A stretch of 64,000 nt of DNA from Hyalella azteca (taxonomy: Eukaryota; Arthropoda; Malacostraca; Amphipoda; Hyalellidae). Below the pieces are notes generated by a model that saw only the letters and a program-made list of their open reading frames with translations, made no database searches and had not been told where the DNA came from. The translations under genes were made by a program, and so were the position numbers. The first letter of the stretch is position 1. Each line of letters begins with the position of its first letter. The stretch is from contig NW_025936007.1 in NCBI RefSeq assembly GCF_000764305.2, positions 17,608 through 81,607 on the forward strand, given 5' to 3'. Positions 1-12,163 of the stretch are shown here, piece after piece.

Positions 1-205
1 ACACTTCTATTCTATTCTATTGTAAGCGAGTGGCATGCTGAGAATAACTTCTAATTTCATCAACCAAAACCTTTAAGTCCACCAGTTAATCGCTTGCAAT
101 CAGCTTAATTCTTCAACCAATTAGTGAGCAGTAGGTTCAATTGCTAATCGGTGTAAATTTGAAAACCTGCACTCCACTGATCGCTATCAACCATTTTTGG
201 CTGAT

Positions 206-3007
206 TCACACGTAAGTTTGGCAGACGACGGGAACAGGTCCAGCTGTGCACGAAAATTGATGCAGCTTCTGTTCATTCGTGTTCTGTACGGGACAGCTGC
301 CAGGCGCTGGAGGGTCGGCCACAACCTCGCACTTGTTCAGCGCGCTGCCATCCGCCCACTTGAACTTTAGGTCAAGCCATATCCAAGCCACGCATGAGAC
401 TGTGCATCGGGATCCGATCGCTGTAAAGAAATAAACTTTAATCGAAATTCGGACATGAACTTACGGACAACATGAACGACGACTTTACCCGATGATGGAA
501 ATTCATTCCGGTATTAACATAACACTGGTACGGGTATTGACGTTTTTATAGGTGCGCTTCAGCAGGTCGCGAACTTTGCGAAAGACCTGAACGGCATCAC
601 ACTGTAAAACGAGACTATGGAAGTTTTGTCACTATTTATAGTCGGTTTCGTAATCAATGCAAGATGTTCGTCACTAAGTATATTAAAAGTAACTGGCATT
701 ATTCAATTGGCGGTATTCGATGCGTTTACTAAAAATAGTGGGTGATATTCGATGCGTTTATTAAAAATAGTGGGTGGTATTTGATGGGTTTATTAAAAGT
801 AGCGGGCCGTATTCGATGGGTTTATTAAAAATAGTGGGCGGTATTCGATGCGTTTATTAAAAATAGTGGGTGGTATTTGATGGGTTTATTAAAAGTAGCG
901 GGCGGTATTCGATGCGTTTATTAAAAGTAGCGGGCGGTATTTGATGGGTTTATTAAAAGTAGCGGGCGGTATTCGATGGGTAGATGATTCAAGCGGTCGA
1001 ATTAAGCCATAATATCTGATCTCTCAGATGACGGTATTATTTTATTTCGATGAAGTTAAATTAACCTGCCTAAAACGTCACTTTCATACTCATCATGTTT
1101 GCCGTATGTGACATAAACTGTCATTTCCATGTGCCATGTCATTCCAGTACTTTTAGAAGCCGAAATGTGAACCACGTGAATGATGCGAATGAAGTCTACA
1201 AATTAAGTGAAGCTCGAGTAAAACCGAAAAACGCAAAGTGAAGCCAATGAGAAGACACTGTTTAGCCAAAGTTACGTTCAATAAAATCGAGAGGAATAAT
1301 TGGTATATCTGAAGGAAAGCTAAAATGTCACAAAAATCGAAACCAAATTGCAATAGTACTTCAGGGAGCGTGAAAAGAGGTACCCCTGCAGCCAACAAAC
1401 ACTCCATGAATAATCTTTCACAAATAAACATTATATTTTCTAAAAATAGAGACATTGACTCACCAGACCCAACTTGGGCAAGCAGTTGCGTGTGTTCAGC
1501 TGCGGTCTCGATCACTGCAAACTGGAGGCCGTCCGCCGCGCAGAGGTTGTTGGCGCTGAGTGACGTCACTCTTCCATCGTTAGTGGTGCCCGAGCTCAGC
1601 TGGAACTGCTTCGTGCCCTGGATACAAAGAAATCGACTCAGTTCCTTCTTTGTTTGGGTGAAATGCGTTGATTTTGTGTTTTATGAGCGTACCAAGTAGA
1701 TATTTCTTGATATTTACATTTCAAGAGTTCAATATGTCCTACGGGTAGCGTTAAAAGCCAACTAACTTTCAGTTCTATAGCCGCCGGTTACAAGTTTTTT
1801 TTTATTATTTTAGGTAAAACGGGCCAAGGTTAGTACAGTAAAATTTGGGTACAGCTTTCACAAATTAACCCAATTAGAAACTTTATAACTCCTTGTTTAT
1901 CTGTATTCAGTATCATGTAACTAATCGGCCCTAATAAACAGAATTCTGCAAGGCTACAACGATTAATTCCCTAAGCTCAACCTCGGTGCACGAGACTGTC
2001 ACTACGTGAAATGAAACATCAAGCCGAGACGAAATTTAGTCAAGCCATATATATAAACATCAAGCGGCGTATAGATATAATTGCGGGTTCATTTCTTTCT
2101 TCCCTGAAGTTCGGAAAAAATTACAAGACTTTTGATTGTGTAGCGGTGAGGGTATTTGTCGGACACTGAACTATGATCGTTCTTTGTGGCTGAGGTAAGC
2201 AGTTAACCTGGGACTTCTTTCCGTAATTTGAGAAAAATGCGTCAATTTGCATTTATTTTGAATAAGCTTTAATATTGGTAACGTAATACCTGAGGCCGTG
2301 GTGGAGGCGGAGGTAGCGGAGGGTATCTGGAGTACAGGAGGCAGGATGGCCCTAAGGAGGCCCTGGTCCCCACAGGATAGTTTGAGGTCGCCAGGATGCA
2401 GTTCTCGGCCTCGCCCTTACAGTAAGCATACGCTGGGGCGTTCACTGACAGTGCAAGCGCTGCGCACTGGACAGCGCGAAATGGAATAACTATACTTCTA
2501 GAATTTGTATTTCAATATTTAAAATTAATGGTGAAATAATTCATCTTCTGTATTTAACAAAAACAATTTAATGAAAACACTTTCCTGTGCCTCCCAATAG
2601 GCAAATGTTCAGCAGGATATTAGTTTCGACGGCGCATGAATGCGAGATACCGACTAGAGTTTATCTTCACACAGTTGTAAACCTATAGATATCATGCACC
2701 ATAACGGCATAACAAAGCTCAAATTTGTTACGATGTCATACAGCAAGTGAAGGTTCCAAATAATGCTGTGTTAAGATATTAGATATCATACCATTCTACC
2801 TAGCAAACTAAAGTTCTCTTTGATTTAATTATTTCTAACATATCCTTTGCCCCGCACCTTGATGACGCTGTCGACCGAGGTCTTGCTCCCGATGAAGCTG
2901 GGGCAGAGGGCGGCGCCCCGGTAGTGCAGGCGGTAGGTCTGAAGAGCGTCGTTGGTGTGGAGCACCACCAGCAGGCACAGCAGCGAAAACGACAGCAACG
3001 CCTTCAT
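206..3007 (-). CDS. Secreted C-type-lectin-like protein, complete four-exon gene
   Basis: Coding exons in gene order are 3007-2858, 2466-2290, 1617-1464 and 420-206. All introns are GT-AG and phases agree (0, 0, 1), giving 231 residues. The start is the ATG at 3007, which opens a clear signal peptide (MKALLSFSLLCLLVVL). An upstream in-frame ATG lies at the edge of the MITE and would spoil the signal peptide. Exon 2 is cysteine-bearing and resembles an apple/PAN-like segment (CAALAL, AYAYC, ENCIL), then ends in a run of prolines. Exon 3 carries the first helix of a C-type lectin fold (LCAADGLQFAVIETAAEH). Exon 4 has the WIGL-like strand and the W-x-D-G-S motif (WIWLDLKFKWADGSALN, about 173-188) and closing cysteines (FSC, VVCQ). 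No EPN/QPD calcium motif is visible, so sugar binding is unproven. Probably an extracellular recognition or innate-immune protein. Family call is by motif. Confidence 0.8.
709..982. repeat. 32-bp minisatellite, about 8 copies, in lectin intron 3
   Basis: A 32-bp unit built around TATTCGATGGGTTTATTAAA repeats about eight times with substitutions (TATTCGA/TATTTGA, AAAAATAGTG/AAAAGTAGCG alternate). It lies within the last intron of the lectin-like gene. Confidence 0.85.
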
Positions 3008-3024
3008 CCTGGGTGACTGGCTCT

Positions 3025-3170
3025 GGGGCCCTATTTTCAAAACTCGCTAAGTGAACGTAAGTACTTACGCTCTATTTTCTTGTCTATGATTGGAGGATTT
3101 TGCTTGAAAGGCCGTCAATGATTGGTGATGAACTTGCGATCTCTTAACTTTTTTTTGAAAGTATAGGCCC
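3025..3170. mobile_element. MITE family M1, copy 1 (5' flank of lectin gene)
   Basis: About 146 bp with imperfect terminal inverted repeats: GGGGCCCTATTTTCAAAA at one end and TTTTGAAAGTATAGGCCC at the other. The internal sequence is shared with four other copies here (13033, 13533, 14730, 30607). It ends about 18 bp upstream of the lectin ATG, so it probably supplies 5' UTR or promoter sequence. Superfamily not determined. Confidence 0.8.
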
Positions 3171-3261
3171 TGATATCGCGATTGCTGTTGAACGCAATGC
3201 TTGATTTTGGCTCACTTACAAGTTCAGGTTATTAACGAGCGAATGTTCACCTGCTGGTCCT

Positions 3262-3357
3262 GGAGTAATAAATATTACGGAGTAAATAGGAGTAATAAAT
3301 ATTAGGAGTAATAAATATTAGGAGTAATAAATAAAAATAGGAGTAATAAATATTACG
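3262..3357. repeat. Short AT-rich tandem repeat (about 16 bp unit)
   Basis: The unit GGAGTAATAAATATTA repeats about five times with variation. Confidence 0.7.
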
Positions 3358-3658
3358 GCATGAAAGTATAAAATTTTGAAAACAACGCCGTGAAGTAAAT
3401 GCAATTAAGTATATGTTCAAAAAAAGATGCGAGTGGGTGTAAAATATAATATAAAATAACAGGGTGCAATCATATAAGGTTCAATTAGGAAATGTGCAAT
3501 TATGAAGGGCATGGAAATTATCTCTGAATGCTGTATGAACAAATGATTCATTCCAGTAGAGACATGGAGCAGACCAATTTGACCCATTGTAAATTAAGTT
3601 ACTGAATCACATCAAATTACAAGCTGCTCTCTACCTTTGTGCAATTCAGAAACTCACA

Positions 3659-4564
3659 CAAGGAGACAATACAGTAAGTAAACCATCTGTAAGTGAAGTA
3701 TCAGTAAGTAAACTATCAGTATGTGAACTATCAGTAAATAAAGTATCAGTAAGTGAACTATCAGTAAATAAACTATCAGTATGTGAAGTATCAGTAAGTA
3801 AACTATCAGTAAGTGAAGTATCAGTAAGTGAACTATCAGTAAGTAAAGTATCAGTAAGTGAAGTATCAGTATGTGAACTATCAGTAAGTAAACTATCAGC
3901 AAGTGAACTATCAGTAAGTAAACTATCAGTATGTGAAGTATCAGTAAGTGAACTATCAGTAAATAAACTATCAGTATGTGAAGTATCAGTAAGTAAACTA
4001 TCAGTATGTGAAGTATCAGTAAGTAAACTATCAGTAAGTGAACTATCAGTAAGTGAACTATCAGTAAGTGACTATCAGTAAATAAACTATCAGTATGTGA
4101 AGTATCAGTAAGTAAACTATCAGTATGTGAACTATCAGTAAAAAAGTATCAGTAAGTGAACTATCAGTACGTAAAATATCAGTAAGTAAAGTATCAGTAA
4201 GTGAACTATCAGTAAGTAAACTATCAGTAAGTAAAGTATCAGTAAGTGAACTATCAGTAAGTAAACTATCAGTATGTGAGCTAACAGTAAGTAAAGTATC
4301 AGTAAGTGAACTATCAGTAAATAAACTATCAGTATGTGAAGTATCAGTAAGTAAACTATCAGTATGTGAACTATCAGTAAAAAAGTATCAGTAAGTGAAC
4401 TATCAGTAAGTAAAATATCAGTAAGTAAACTATCAGTATGTGAACTATCAGTAAGAAAAGTATCAGTAAGTGAACTATCAGTAAGTAAACTATCAGTAAG
4501 TAAAGTATCAGTAAGTAAAGTATCAGTAAGTGAACTATCAGTAAGTAAAGTATCAGTAAGTGAA
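3659..4564. repeat. 15-bp minisatellite running into an assembly gap
   Basis: About 60 copies of a 15-bp unit with consensus AAGTGAACTATCAGT. The variable positions are aagta/aagtg/aaata/atgtg followed by aacta/aagta. The unit is a multiple of three and lacks stops on the minus strand, which creates long spurious reading frames. It is interrupted by the N gap at 4565. Confidence 0.9.
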
Positions 4565-4724
4565 NNNNNNNNNNNNNNNNNNNNNNNNNNNNNNNNNNNN
4601 NNNNNNNNNNNNNNNNNNNNNNNNNNNNNNNNNNNNNNNNNNNNNNNNNNNNNNNNNNNNNNNNNNNNNNNNNNNNNNNNNNNNNNNNNNNNNNNNNNNN
4701 NNNNNNNNNNNNNNNNNNNNNNNN
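4565..4724. other. Assembly gap (160 N)
   Basis: A run of 160 Ns between two unrelated tandem arrays. The true length is unknown. Confidence 0.99.
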
Positions 4725-4935
4725 GGTGCCCCGACGCCTGCACCAGCATCATGCGGTGCCCCGACGCCTGCACCAGCAGCATCATGCGGTGCCCCGACGC
4801 CTGCACCAGCATCATGTGGTGCCCCGACGCCTGCACCAGCATCATCATGCGGTGCCCCGACGCCTGCACCAGCATCATCATGTGGTGCTCCGACGCCTGC
4901 ACCAGCATCATCATGCGGTGCCCCGACGCCAGAAC
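4725..4935. repeat. 27-33-bp GC-rich minisatellite
   Basis: The unit runs from GGTGCCCCGACGCCTGCACC to an AGCATCATG tail, with one to three extra CAT/CAG triplets; about seven copies. The plus strand would read GAPTPAPASC repeats. No splice sites or flanking coding signal support a gene, so it is treated as a satellite. Confidence 0.85.
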
Positions 4936-5049
4936 CAATATCGGAATTATACGCTTCGAAATGCCATTGTAAGGGCTAATTATATCACTCAATGCGTTTT
5001 TTTAACTTGATAATGAATATTGACGCATTCAAAACGCTTTTATATCTTC

Positions 5050-5402
5050 AAAAAGACTTTTAGTAACCTGATTTTTGACCTAACGACGTCAACGAAAAAT
5101 AATGTTCGATTCATTGATAAATAAATAAATAAATAAATAATTTCCTGCACAAAACCACGATCGTACCAAATTACGACTGTAACGCATGGCTAAAATTGTA
5201 TATTGTAAAATTTATCAATATTGAACCACGCCTCTCACTCCTCGGAGCGCGGTATTTTACCAAGGCCTCATTACTTGTATTAATATTCACATTAATGTTT
5301 AAAGTGTAGAGTATTTTGGTCACAATCATGGCATATCCTCCAGACTATGAGCTGTTGCCAGCGCGTCTTTGTTGCGCCGTGGTCGCTATGGCGCTGTGGA
5401 GG
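5050..5402. repeat. Dispersed repeat R1, copy A
   Basis: Closely matches 7055-7400 from the ACCTGATTTTTGACCTAAC end through ATTGAACCACGCCTCTCACT to GCGCTGTGGAG. About 330 bp, no coding capacity seen. A short AAAT microsatellite sits inside this copy. Confidence 0.8.
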
Positions 5403-5436
5403 TGCAGAAGCTTTAATATAATTAACAGTTTAATCT

Positions 5437-5605
5437 TTTCAGCGCATTTTCTCATTTATGTAAAAAAGGCGCTATTGTGCTCGTCATGTCCGTCTGTCTG
5501 TCCTTCATGCCCGTCTGTCTGTCTGTCCGTCCGTGACTTCACGTTTTCGTCGACGAGAAAATGCGCTCTCTGTCACTCACTGCAGTGAGTACTGAGTTAT
5601 ATTTT
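5437..5605. mobile_element. Hairpin repeat M2, copy 1
   Basis: About 150-170 bp with inverted arms (GCGCATTTTCTCAT near the start and GAGAAAATGCGC internally). It has a CCGTCTGTCTGTCC-rich centre and a conserved tail CACTCACTGCAGTGAGTACT. Two further copies lie at 20470 and 20878. Likely a MITE. Confidence 0.7.
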
Positions 5606-6149
5606 TTTATCATAAGCCTCAATTGCTGTTTGTAATCTTAACACAACAGTTTTTTTAGATCAAACATACTGTAAAAGCGGTGCGCTACAATTGTCTTACG
5701 ATGTTCCAAGTGAAGTTTACTTAAAATAATGTAATGAATATAAGCTTTCGCAATATACATATAGTTTAATTCAATGAATGTAAATTTAACCCTTGACAGA
5801 CCGCATGATTTTACGTTTTAATTTACAGAGTTTCTGTACAATTGTGCTCGCACTTTTGTTATTTGACGAATATTAAATAGATACTCTTCTTGAGGGCTCT
5901 AATATGGCGGCTCTGGATGTATTTTTTGCCTATAAATGCTTGCAAAGTAATTAAAGGCCAGGGCCAACCTCGATACAATCTTGGGATAAAAAAATACCTT
6001 TTACGTTAATTTTCATTATGATGATTTTCTACAACAGTAGATTGTTTTGAATTATGATTCATTTCGAGCGTTGTCGCCCCGGAAAATATTCAAGGTGATA
6101 TACTAAAATTAAGTGCATTTCTAATAAATTCTTTGCCACGTCACTCTAG

Positions 6150-6263
6150 CGACGCTGCCCCGTACTCCCGACGAAGGCGGGGGCTGTGCATCACATCGTC
6201 GCCCAGGACGACGCCACAACAGCAGGCACGCCAGGGGCAACGGCAGCACAGGTCTCATCCTGA
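6150..6263 (-). CDS. Candidate secreted-protein first exon (doubtful)
   Basis: Reading down from the ATG at about 6263, the minus strand gives MRPVLPLPLACLLLW, a signal-peptide-like start, followed by an Arg/Pro-rich segment. A possible donor (GTGACG) lies near 6150. No downstream exons could be joined. The first part of the exon and its upstream flank are repeated at 6398-6500 but run into non-coding sequence there. It could be a decayed relative of a small secreted protein, or chance in GC-rich DNA. Confidence 0.25.
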
Positions 6264-6500
6264 GATATTGATTCTAATATCGCCTGTTTCTAGAGCCACA
6301 ATAAGGTAATAAAATGCCTGATTATAAATTATAATTAAAAATTAAAATCACGGGGCACGGTGGATGCGCTGTGGCAACACAGGAATTATTTTTCTTTTGG
6401 CACTCCAGGGGCAACGGCAGCACAGGTCTCATATTGATATATTGATTCTAATATCGCGTGTTTCTAGAGCCACAACATGGTAATAAAATGCCTGATTATA
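6225..6500. repeat. Two-copy local duplication (about 100 bp)
   Basis: The block containing AGGGGCAACGGCAGCACAGG, then ATTGATTCTAATATCGC and AATAAAATGCCTGATTAT, occurs at about 6227-6325 and again at about 6404-6500. Confidence 0.8.
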
Positions 6501-6744
6501 TTTAAAAGCATGGGGGCAAAAGCCCCAACTAATTCAACATATTATCCAGAATTGCTAACTAAACTTTTTTCTTGACACTCGAAACTTGGCTCTGCAGGGT
6601 TTTACAACTTTACAACATGGTTTTACAAAAGACAACGACATGCTTCGGTCCCAAAATCATCCGACGAAACACTTGCCATGAACTTCTCATTGAGTCGCAG
6701 GCTAGGCCAAGTCAATCCTCTTTCATAATAAATAAACAAGATAA

Positions 6745-7038
6745 TTCATAACAGAAAGAACTATATCGTAGAGTTCATATAACAGAATTAACTGTTTCGT
6801 AGAGTTCATATAACAGAATGAACTGTTTCGTAGAGTTCATATAACATAGAGAAGTGTTTCGTAGAGTTCATATAACATAAATAACTGTTTCGTAGAGTTC
6901 ATATAACGGTGAGAACTGTTTCGTAGAGTTCATTTAACCGAGAGTACTGTTTCGTAAAGTTCATATAAAATATAACTGTTTCGTAGAGTTCATGTAACAG
7001 AGAGAACTGTTTCGTAGAGTTCATATAAGAGAGAGAAC
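6745..7038. repeat. 31-bp minisatellite, about 9 copies
   Basis: The unit contains ACTGTTTCGTAGAGTTCATA followed by a variable TAACAGAATGA-like spacer. Copies diverge mainly in the spacer. It directly abuts dispersed repeat R1 copy B. Confidence 0.85.
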
Positions 7039-7054
7039 TTTTTTGTTGAGTAAG

Positions 7055-7402
7055 TCTTTTATTAACCTGATTTTTGACCTAACAACGCAAACGAAAAATA
7101 ATATTCGCTTTATTGAATTCGTTTCAATAAATTCGCTATTGAAAAAATTTTTCTTGTACAAAACCCCGATCGTTCCCTATTCAAAAATCAAAATTTCCTA
7201 TCGAAAATTTATCAATATTGAACCACGCCTCTCACTCCTCGGAGCGCGATATTTTACCAAGGCCTCATTATTTGTATTAATATTCACATTAATGTTTAAA
7301 GTGTAGTGTATTTTGGTCACAACGATTGCATATCCTTGGGACAATGAGGGGTTGCCAGCGCGTCTTTGTTGCGCCATGGTCGCTATGGCGCTGTGGAGGA
7401 CA
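7055..7402. repeat. Dispersed repeat R1, copy B
   Basis: Homologous to 5050-5402, with an AT-rich insertion or divergence in the first third. An 87-codon plus frame through it has no supporting features. Confidence 0.8.
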
Positions 7403-8350
7403 GTTTTATCGTTTTCATAAGCATCAATTATGAAAGAAAAAAAAATATTTCTCTTTCACTGTAAAGTGAAAGAGAAGAGACGATTCACGATTTCGTCCCT
7501 AATTGAAAAGTTTCCTGCTATTTAAGAAATGTTTCTAACGGAATTGTCTAATGAGGCGGCAAGCTTCTTTGACGATGGCATACCAAAGGTGGTCCTAAAT
7601 ACGAAAAATTTCTCAATATAAATAGGAATTATGTAGAAAAGTAAATTATAGCATGGTCGTTCAAATAAATAAATTATTTTTGGAAAAAAGTGCATGTTAT
7701 ATATTATGTCAAAAATTACTTACTTTAAATAAAAGCCTCGTAGTTTCTTCAATAAATTACAAACTCGTCCTCGTCCGCTAAGCACCTCAGATGAACTAAC
7801 GATGAAGTTCCAAGGTCCCCCCACGGCGTACCGCAATCCAACGACTTCAGTTCATTTCATTACTGATAAGTTTTGAACTTGCATTGAACTAATACAGGCA
7901 ATCAAGAAGTTAAAAAGAAAATCACGACATTCAGAAACTATGTATATTAGACCTGGGCTTACGCTCAGAAAAATGAGCACGCATTGTCCTAAACATTTAC
8001 TTATTTGTTAAGTCATCTAGTCATATTTTGGGTAGGATAATTTTCAAATAAGAGTAACGTTTTTGTGATGACCCACTCATATATTGTAGTTTGGAGTATA
8101 TTTTACATATGAAAAAAAACGAACGAGTGTCGTTTCAACCACACTTCATGTACTACACGAAGCGTGTGCATAATCATCACATAGAAGATTGTAGTTTCTT
8201 CTAAGTTTTGTATTTATGAAACACAACCTCGTTAGTTCTGGACACGCAGCGCTCAGCTCTTTTCACTGATTACAGATGACGGCTGGATTGGAGCGCTCAA
8301 GAATTATCCTTAATTAGAGCATTCGAACACACGTATTGCATGAATTTTAA
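7403..8350. other. AT-rich stretch, nothing recognised
   Basis: No convincing exon, RNA gene or repeat was seen. Confidence 0.5.
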
Positions 8351-8351
8351 A

Positions 8352-8722
8352 TCCACATGTGGTATTGATCACATGTGATATTGATCACATGTGGTATTAA
8401 TCACATGTGATACTGATCACATGTGGTATTGATCACATGTGATATTGATCACTTGTGATATTGATCACATGTGATATTGATCACATGCGATATTGATCAC
8501 ATGCGATATTGATCACATGTGATATTGATCACATGTGATATTGATCACATGCGATATTGATCACATGCGATATTGATCACATGTGGTATTGATCACATGT
8601 GATATTGATCACATGCGAGATATTGATCACATGTGATATTGATCACATGTGATATTGATCACATGTGATATTGATCACATGCGATATTGATCACATGTGA
8701 TATTGAACACATGTGATATAAA
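8352..8722. repeat. 16-bp palindromic minisatellite, about 23 copies
   Basis: The unit ATTGATCACATGTGAT is tandemly repeated, and its core ATCACATGTGAT is a perfect palindrome. Variants are GTGGT, GCGAT and one CTTGTG. Each unit contains an E-box-like CACATGTG and a TGATCA. Confidence 0.9.
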
Positions 8723-9581
8723 TCAATCTTATTTCTTAGTGAAATATTTTCATGTGATGGTCAAAGAGAAATCGTTAAGATAATCAAAATGTAATTTGAA
8801 AAAGTGACGAATTGTGTGCTTCGTTTGTTGATATCGTTGACTCGTGTCTCACACTGAGTCAGATTTACGAATGCTTCGTTAAAACCCAACTAACCAAATT
8901 TGGATTAATCGCGCAATTTGAAACTGGAGGAGAATAGTTGATCCTATGACGGAAACACAAAATGAGGGAGGAAGAGCTTGTACAAAACTTTAGCGCGACC
9001 TTCCTTTTCAATGGTAGTAGAGATTGGAAAGAAATAAAATTACACTTTTGAAATAAAGTCAAGAAAACAATTCAATAATACTGAATTTACTAAATCTGAA
9101 TAGTGTCAGGTGAACATAAAAGTTTGAAAAAAGAAGAGGATTGGCCCGTGCTGCTGCCCGGTGGAGGTCTTCGATAAATCGGGAGCAGGAGCTTCACCTG
9201 GACAGCGCAAGCCAGCCAGGTGGCACAGAGAAACTGACACGCTCAGTTCCGTGCCGCCCATCCTGTCAAAATAAATGCCAACTGATTTCAATTAAACGAA
9301 AATCAAATAGAAAATTAGAACAAGCTAAAGCTTAGGGTCTGAAATATTGTCAAATGCTTAAATATACGGACCTAGCAGCTATGCTCTTAAAATTGTATGG
9401 TCATCTTAAAATACGAGATTTGTAGATCAAATTAGCTTTCTAAAGTATATATCCACTTGAAAGACAAGGATGGTTTTAATATTTTGGTTGAGAGTAGTGA
9501 AATGGAGACGGTTATCCATATTGGAACCGGCCGGAGCCACAAACTGACACAACACCCTGAGCTTTAGTGACGGGGAACCAA

Positions 9582-9730
9582 CCTGCAGCATCCGGTCCTC
9601 TCCACAGCTCTTGCAGAGACTCGTCCTCCGTGAGATGACGAGCTGATGCCGCAGTCCCCAGATCGTACCAGCACCTCGAGGCCGCCACCTCAGACGAGAC
9701 GCACGCTGAAGGTCTCACTCCATAACGTAG
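9582..9730 (-). CDS. Candidate exon, secreted/lectin-like (low confidence)
   Basis: The minus strand reads ...SACVSSEVAASRCWYDLG and continues through SARHLTEDESLQELW. It is preceded by an AG at about 9729 and ends in CAG|GTTGG at about 9582. Composition (paired Cys, Trp, acidic) and higher GC than the surroundings suggest a real exon of an extracellular protein. No neighbouring exons were joined, so product and frame boundaries are unproven. Confidence 0.3.
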
Positions 9731-9749
9731 ATGTGGAGGACAAAACAAG

Positions 9750-11540
9750 AAGGTGTGGCGTAGTTGGCAGTCGCAAGGAATCTGACTGGTAGGCTGTCCC
9801 TGAATCTGACTAGAGGTTGGAGTTTAGCTTCTATATATCTTCAAATGTGGATTTGAAGAAATACGGAAGGCTGCCCACACCATTGTGAGAAATGTTGGGA
9901 AACTGTAGCCGGCCATATAAAATCACTACTAACTCAAACCCAAATAACAGTCTTCCAACTGGAAATATCTTAGTACAGATAATAATTTTATACAGAGGGC
10001 ATGCAATATCTGCCGTGTGGAAATTCCTTCAGATACGTAGCAATGTATCTGCGATAGATATGTGCATTTATCACTGTTCATTTAGACCAGTTTGACTGAA
10101 TACCAGGGAGTAAGTTTTATTCAAAATCTTCTTGTTGGCTTTCTCATAATAAAATTTATCTCATACTATAACATTTAATTTATCCTAATATGTCATACAT
10201 ATCATAATGTCACACTAATACTTATCACTGTGTGCATTTATCACTGAAACAGGATACTGATCGAGTAACTGGCATTTTAATTATCGACATAAGTGCACTA
10301 AAAAATTAATACTCGAAGCCTTTATTTGATCTGCATTCTGTATGCAGGGATCGGTAAGCACCCGTTGAAAGAAAATTGTACTTAGTTACTTCATATGGAC
10401 CGTTTGAGTCTTCATTTCCATTTTATTTGTTCCCCTTATTTCATTTGATTCTTTATACTGACGACTTAATTGAAGTTTGTTTCAAATTGTGAGAATGATG
10501 TTTTTTGTCCGTCATGCACTGAAAATTTGCTATAACTTCCTTCGGCTTCTCATAGGCTTCTTAGCTTTGATAAAGTTTATTTTAACCGATTGCTGTTGAG
10601 TTAGGCTCATGGGATTGAATCAACAAAATTTATTATACATTCAGACTGTAAATAATTCGCGGTGCGAGGAATACATAAGCACCAACACCTCGTACGACGT
10701 CGATCAGTTCGTCATGCAACCCTGCGGCTGCGCACGAAATGGCACTGGCAGATGATGGTAGATTTGAAACTTTGCACACTTCAATTGTTACTTCTGTGAA
10801 GAATAAGAAAAATAAATGATATCTAGAACATCTAAGTTCGATAGTGGTTTTCATTAAATCGAAATGGAGAAAGATTGTCTATTGACCCTTCCCTTGTAAG
10901 TGTTGATATCTTGCGCATGAAATTGATGAAGTTCATAACTTGGATTCTATTAACAGACTTAACAAAGGCTGGCAATTATAAATATAATCAAGCTCTCTCA
11001 GTACGTATATTTTTAAGCTCATATTGCACTCAAAAGATTTTTTCGTTTTTTATCTATTTCAATGTTTTTATGAGAGAAAACGTAGGTTTCTTTAATTTTG
11101 CATTATTTCGTTTCTATTTAAAAACAAATAACTGTACCAGCCTAAATATTGTACATATTTATTGGTAAAAAGTTTTGCTTCGGTAAAAAAATAACAAAGT
11201 TTCAAGTCTATTTCTTTAAAAGTTATGCGCAAAAAATTGAACGTGCTTATTAACGGCCTTCACAATAACCACAGCTTCTTCAAATGGAAATATGATTAAG
11301 GGGTGCTAGAGGAGGAAAACACTCAACAAGCACGTGGCATAAAAAATTAATGCTTGAAGCTCCAGGCGATAAATTTCTTATCCTCATCATGACATACATA
11401 ACTAATATGTAAGCTGTTAATAGGGAGAAAAAACAACGGATGAACGTTCGGATTTGCATTCAGGACCTAGAACTTTTTTCCTAATTACTAAATGTTCAGG
11501 TCAAGACTATTTTGAAATGAAACTGCTTGATATTGTTGGT
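9750..11540. other. Intergenic, no gene recognised
   Basis: AT-rich. A GC-richer island at 10655-10790 has a short open minus frame with a possible acceptor, but no family signature was seen. Confidence 0.4.
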
Positions 11541-11547
11541 TCTTGTT

Positions 11548-12163
11548 TCAAATTTTAGTAATTCTTCTGACCTTGTACTGTGTAAAGCCGTCTGGTCCAA
11601 ATGACTTGTTGGGGTTTAGAGCGACCCGGCACTTGAGAACCTCTTCTTCGTGTATATTAAAACCTGTTAACTTCGAGCCGACTGGGCGCTCCTCAATATC
11701 TGGAATACTGTTCAAGTTCTCATATGTGAATACACTGCAGAATAACTGATTAAGAACGTACGTTTGCCTTGCCCTCATCAGAGGAAATCTTCGGTTGTTC
11801 AACTTTCAAATTAGAAATACCGTCGTTTGTTTTACACTTCGAATTAGCGTACAAAACGAAGGCTTTCGGGTTCTTTTTTGCTTTTTTGGCAATATTTTTT
11901 CAAAGTTTTCACTGCGGTGCGACAAACTATTTTAGCTTGATTTCGAGCTCTTGCATAAAGGTTATAATCAGCATCACTGCGAGTTAAAAAATTACGCGTG
12001 TAGGCTTCCTTCTTGGTCTTTAACTGAGCTATAATTGTACTGTTCATCCCCTGGGACTTTTTAACTCCTCCAAACGTAATCTTGGGTTCACAGACATCAA
12101 CTGCAGACTTGACCGTGTCTTCGAGATATGACCATGGATCAGCTACATTCATGTCCTGAATAC
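11548..12163 (-). mobile_element. LINE fragment: linker and RT N-terminus
   Basis: The minus-strand frames at 12152-11844 and 11802-11548 encode the endonuclease-RT linker (KITFGGVKKSQ, LYARARNQAK) and then the RT entry motif (ALNPNKSFGPDGF, the K-x-x-G-P-D pattern of non-LTR reverse transcriptases). The two lie in different frames, so the copy is broken. This segment is a second copy of a region also present in 12202-12562. It abuts an adapter artefact, so it probably comes from another locus. CR1/Jockey-like affiliation is a guess. Confidence 0.8.

Noticed and set aside
3654..4992. Long repetitive frames (LLIVHLLILYLL, TDSLLTD, GAPTPAPASC)
   Set aside because: Products of 15-bp and 27-33-bp minisatellites and an N run; the frames cross the gap.
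3659..8722. CRISPR-like arrays among the tandem repeats
   Set aside because: Units are directly contiguous with no unique spacers, and the genome is eukaryotic.
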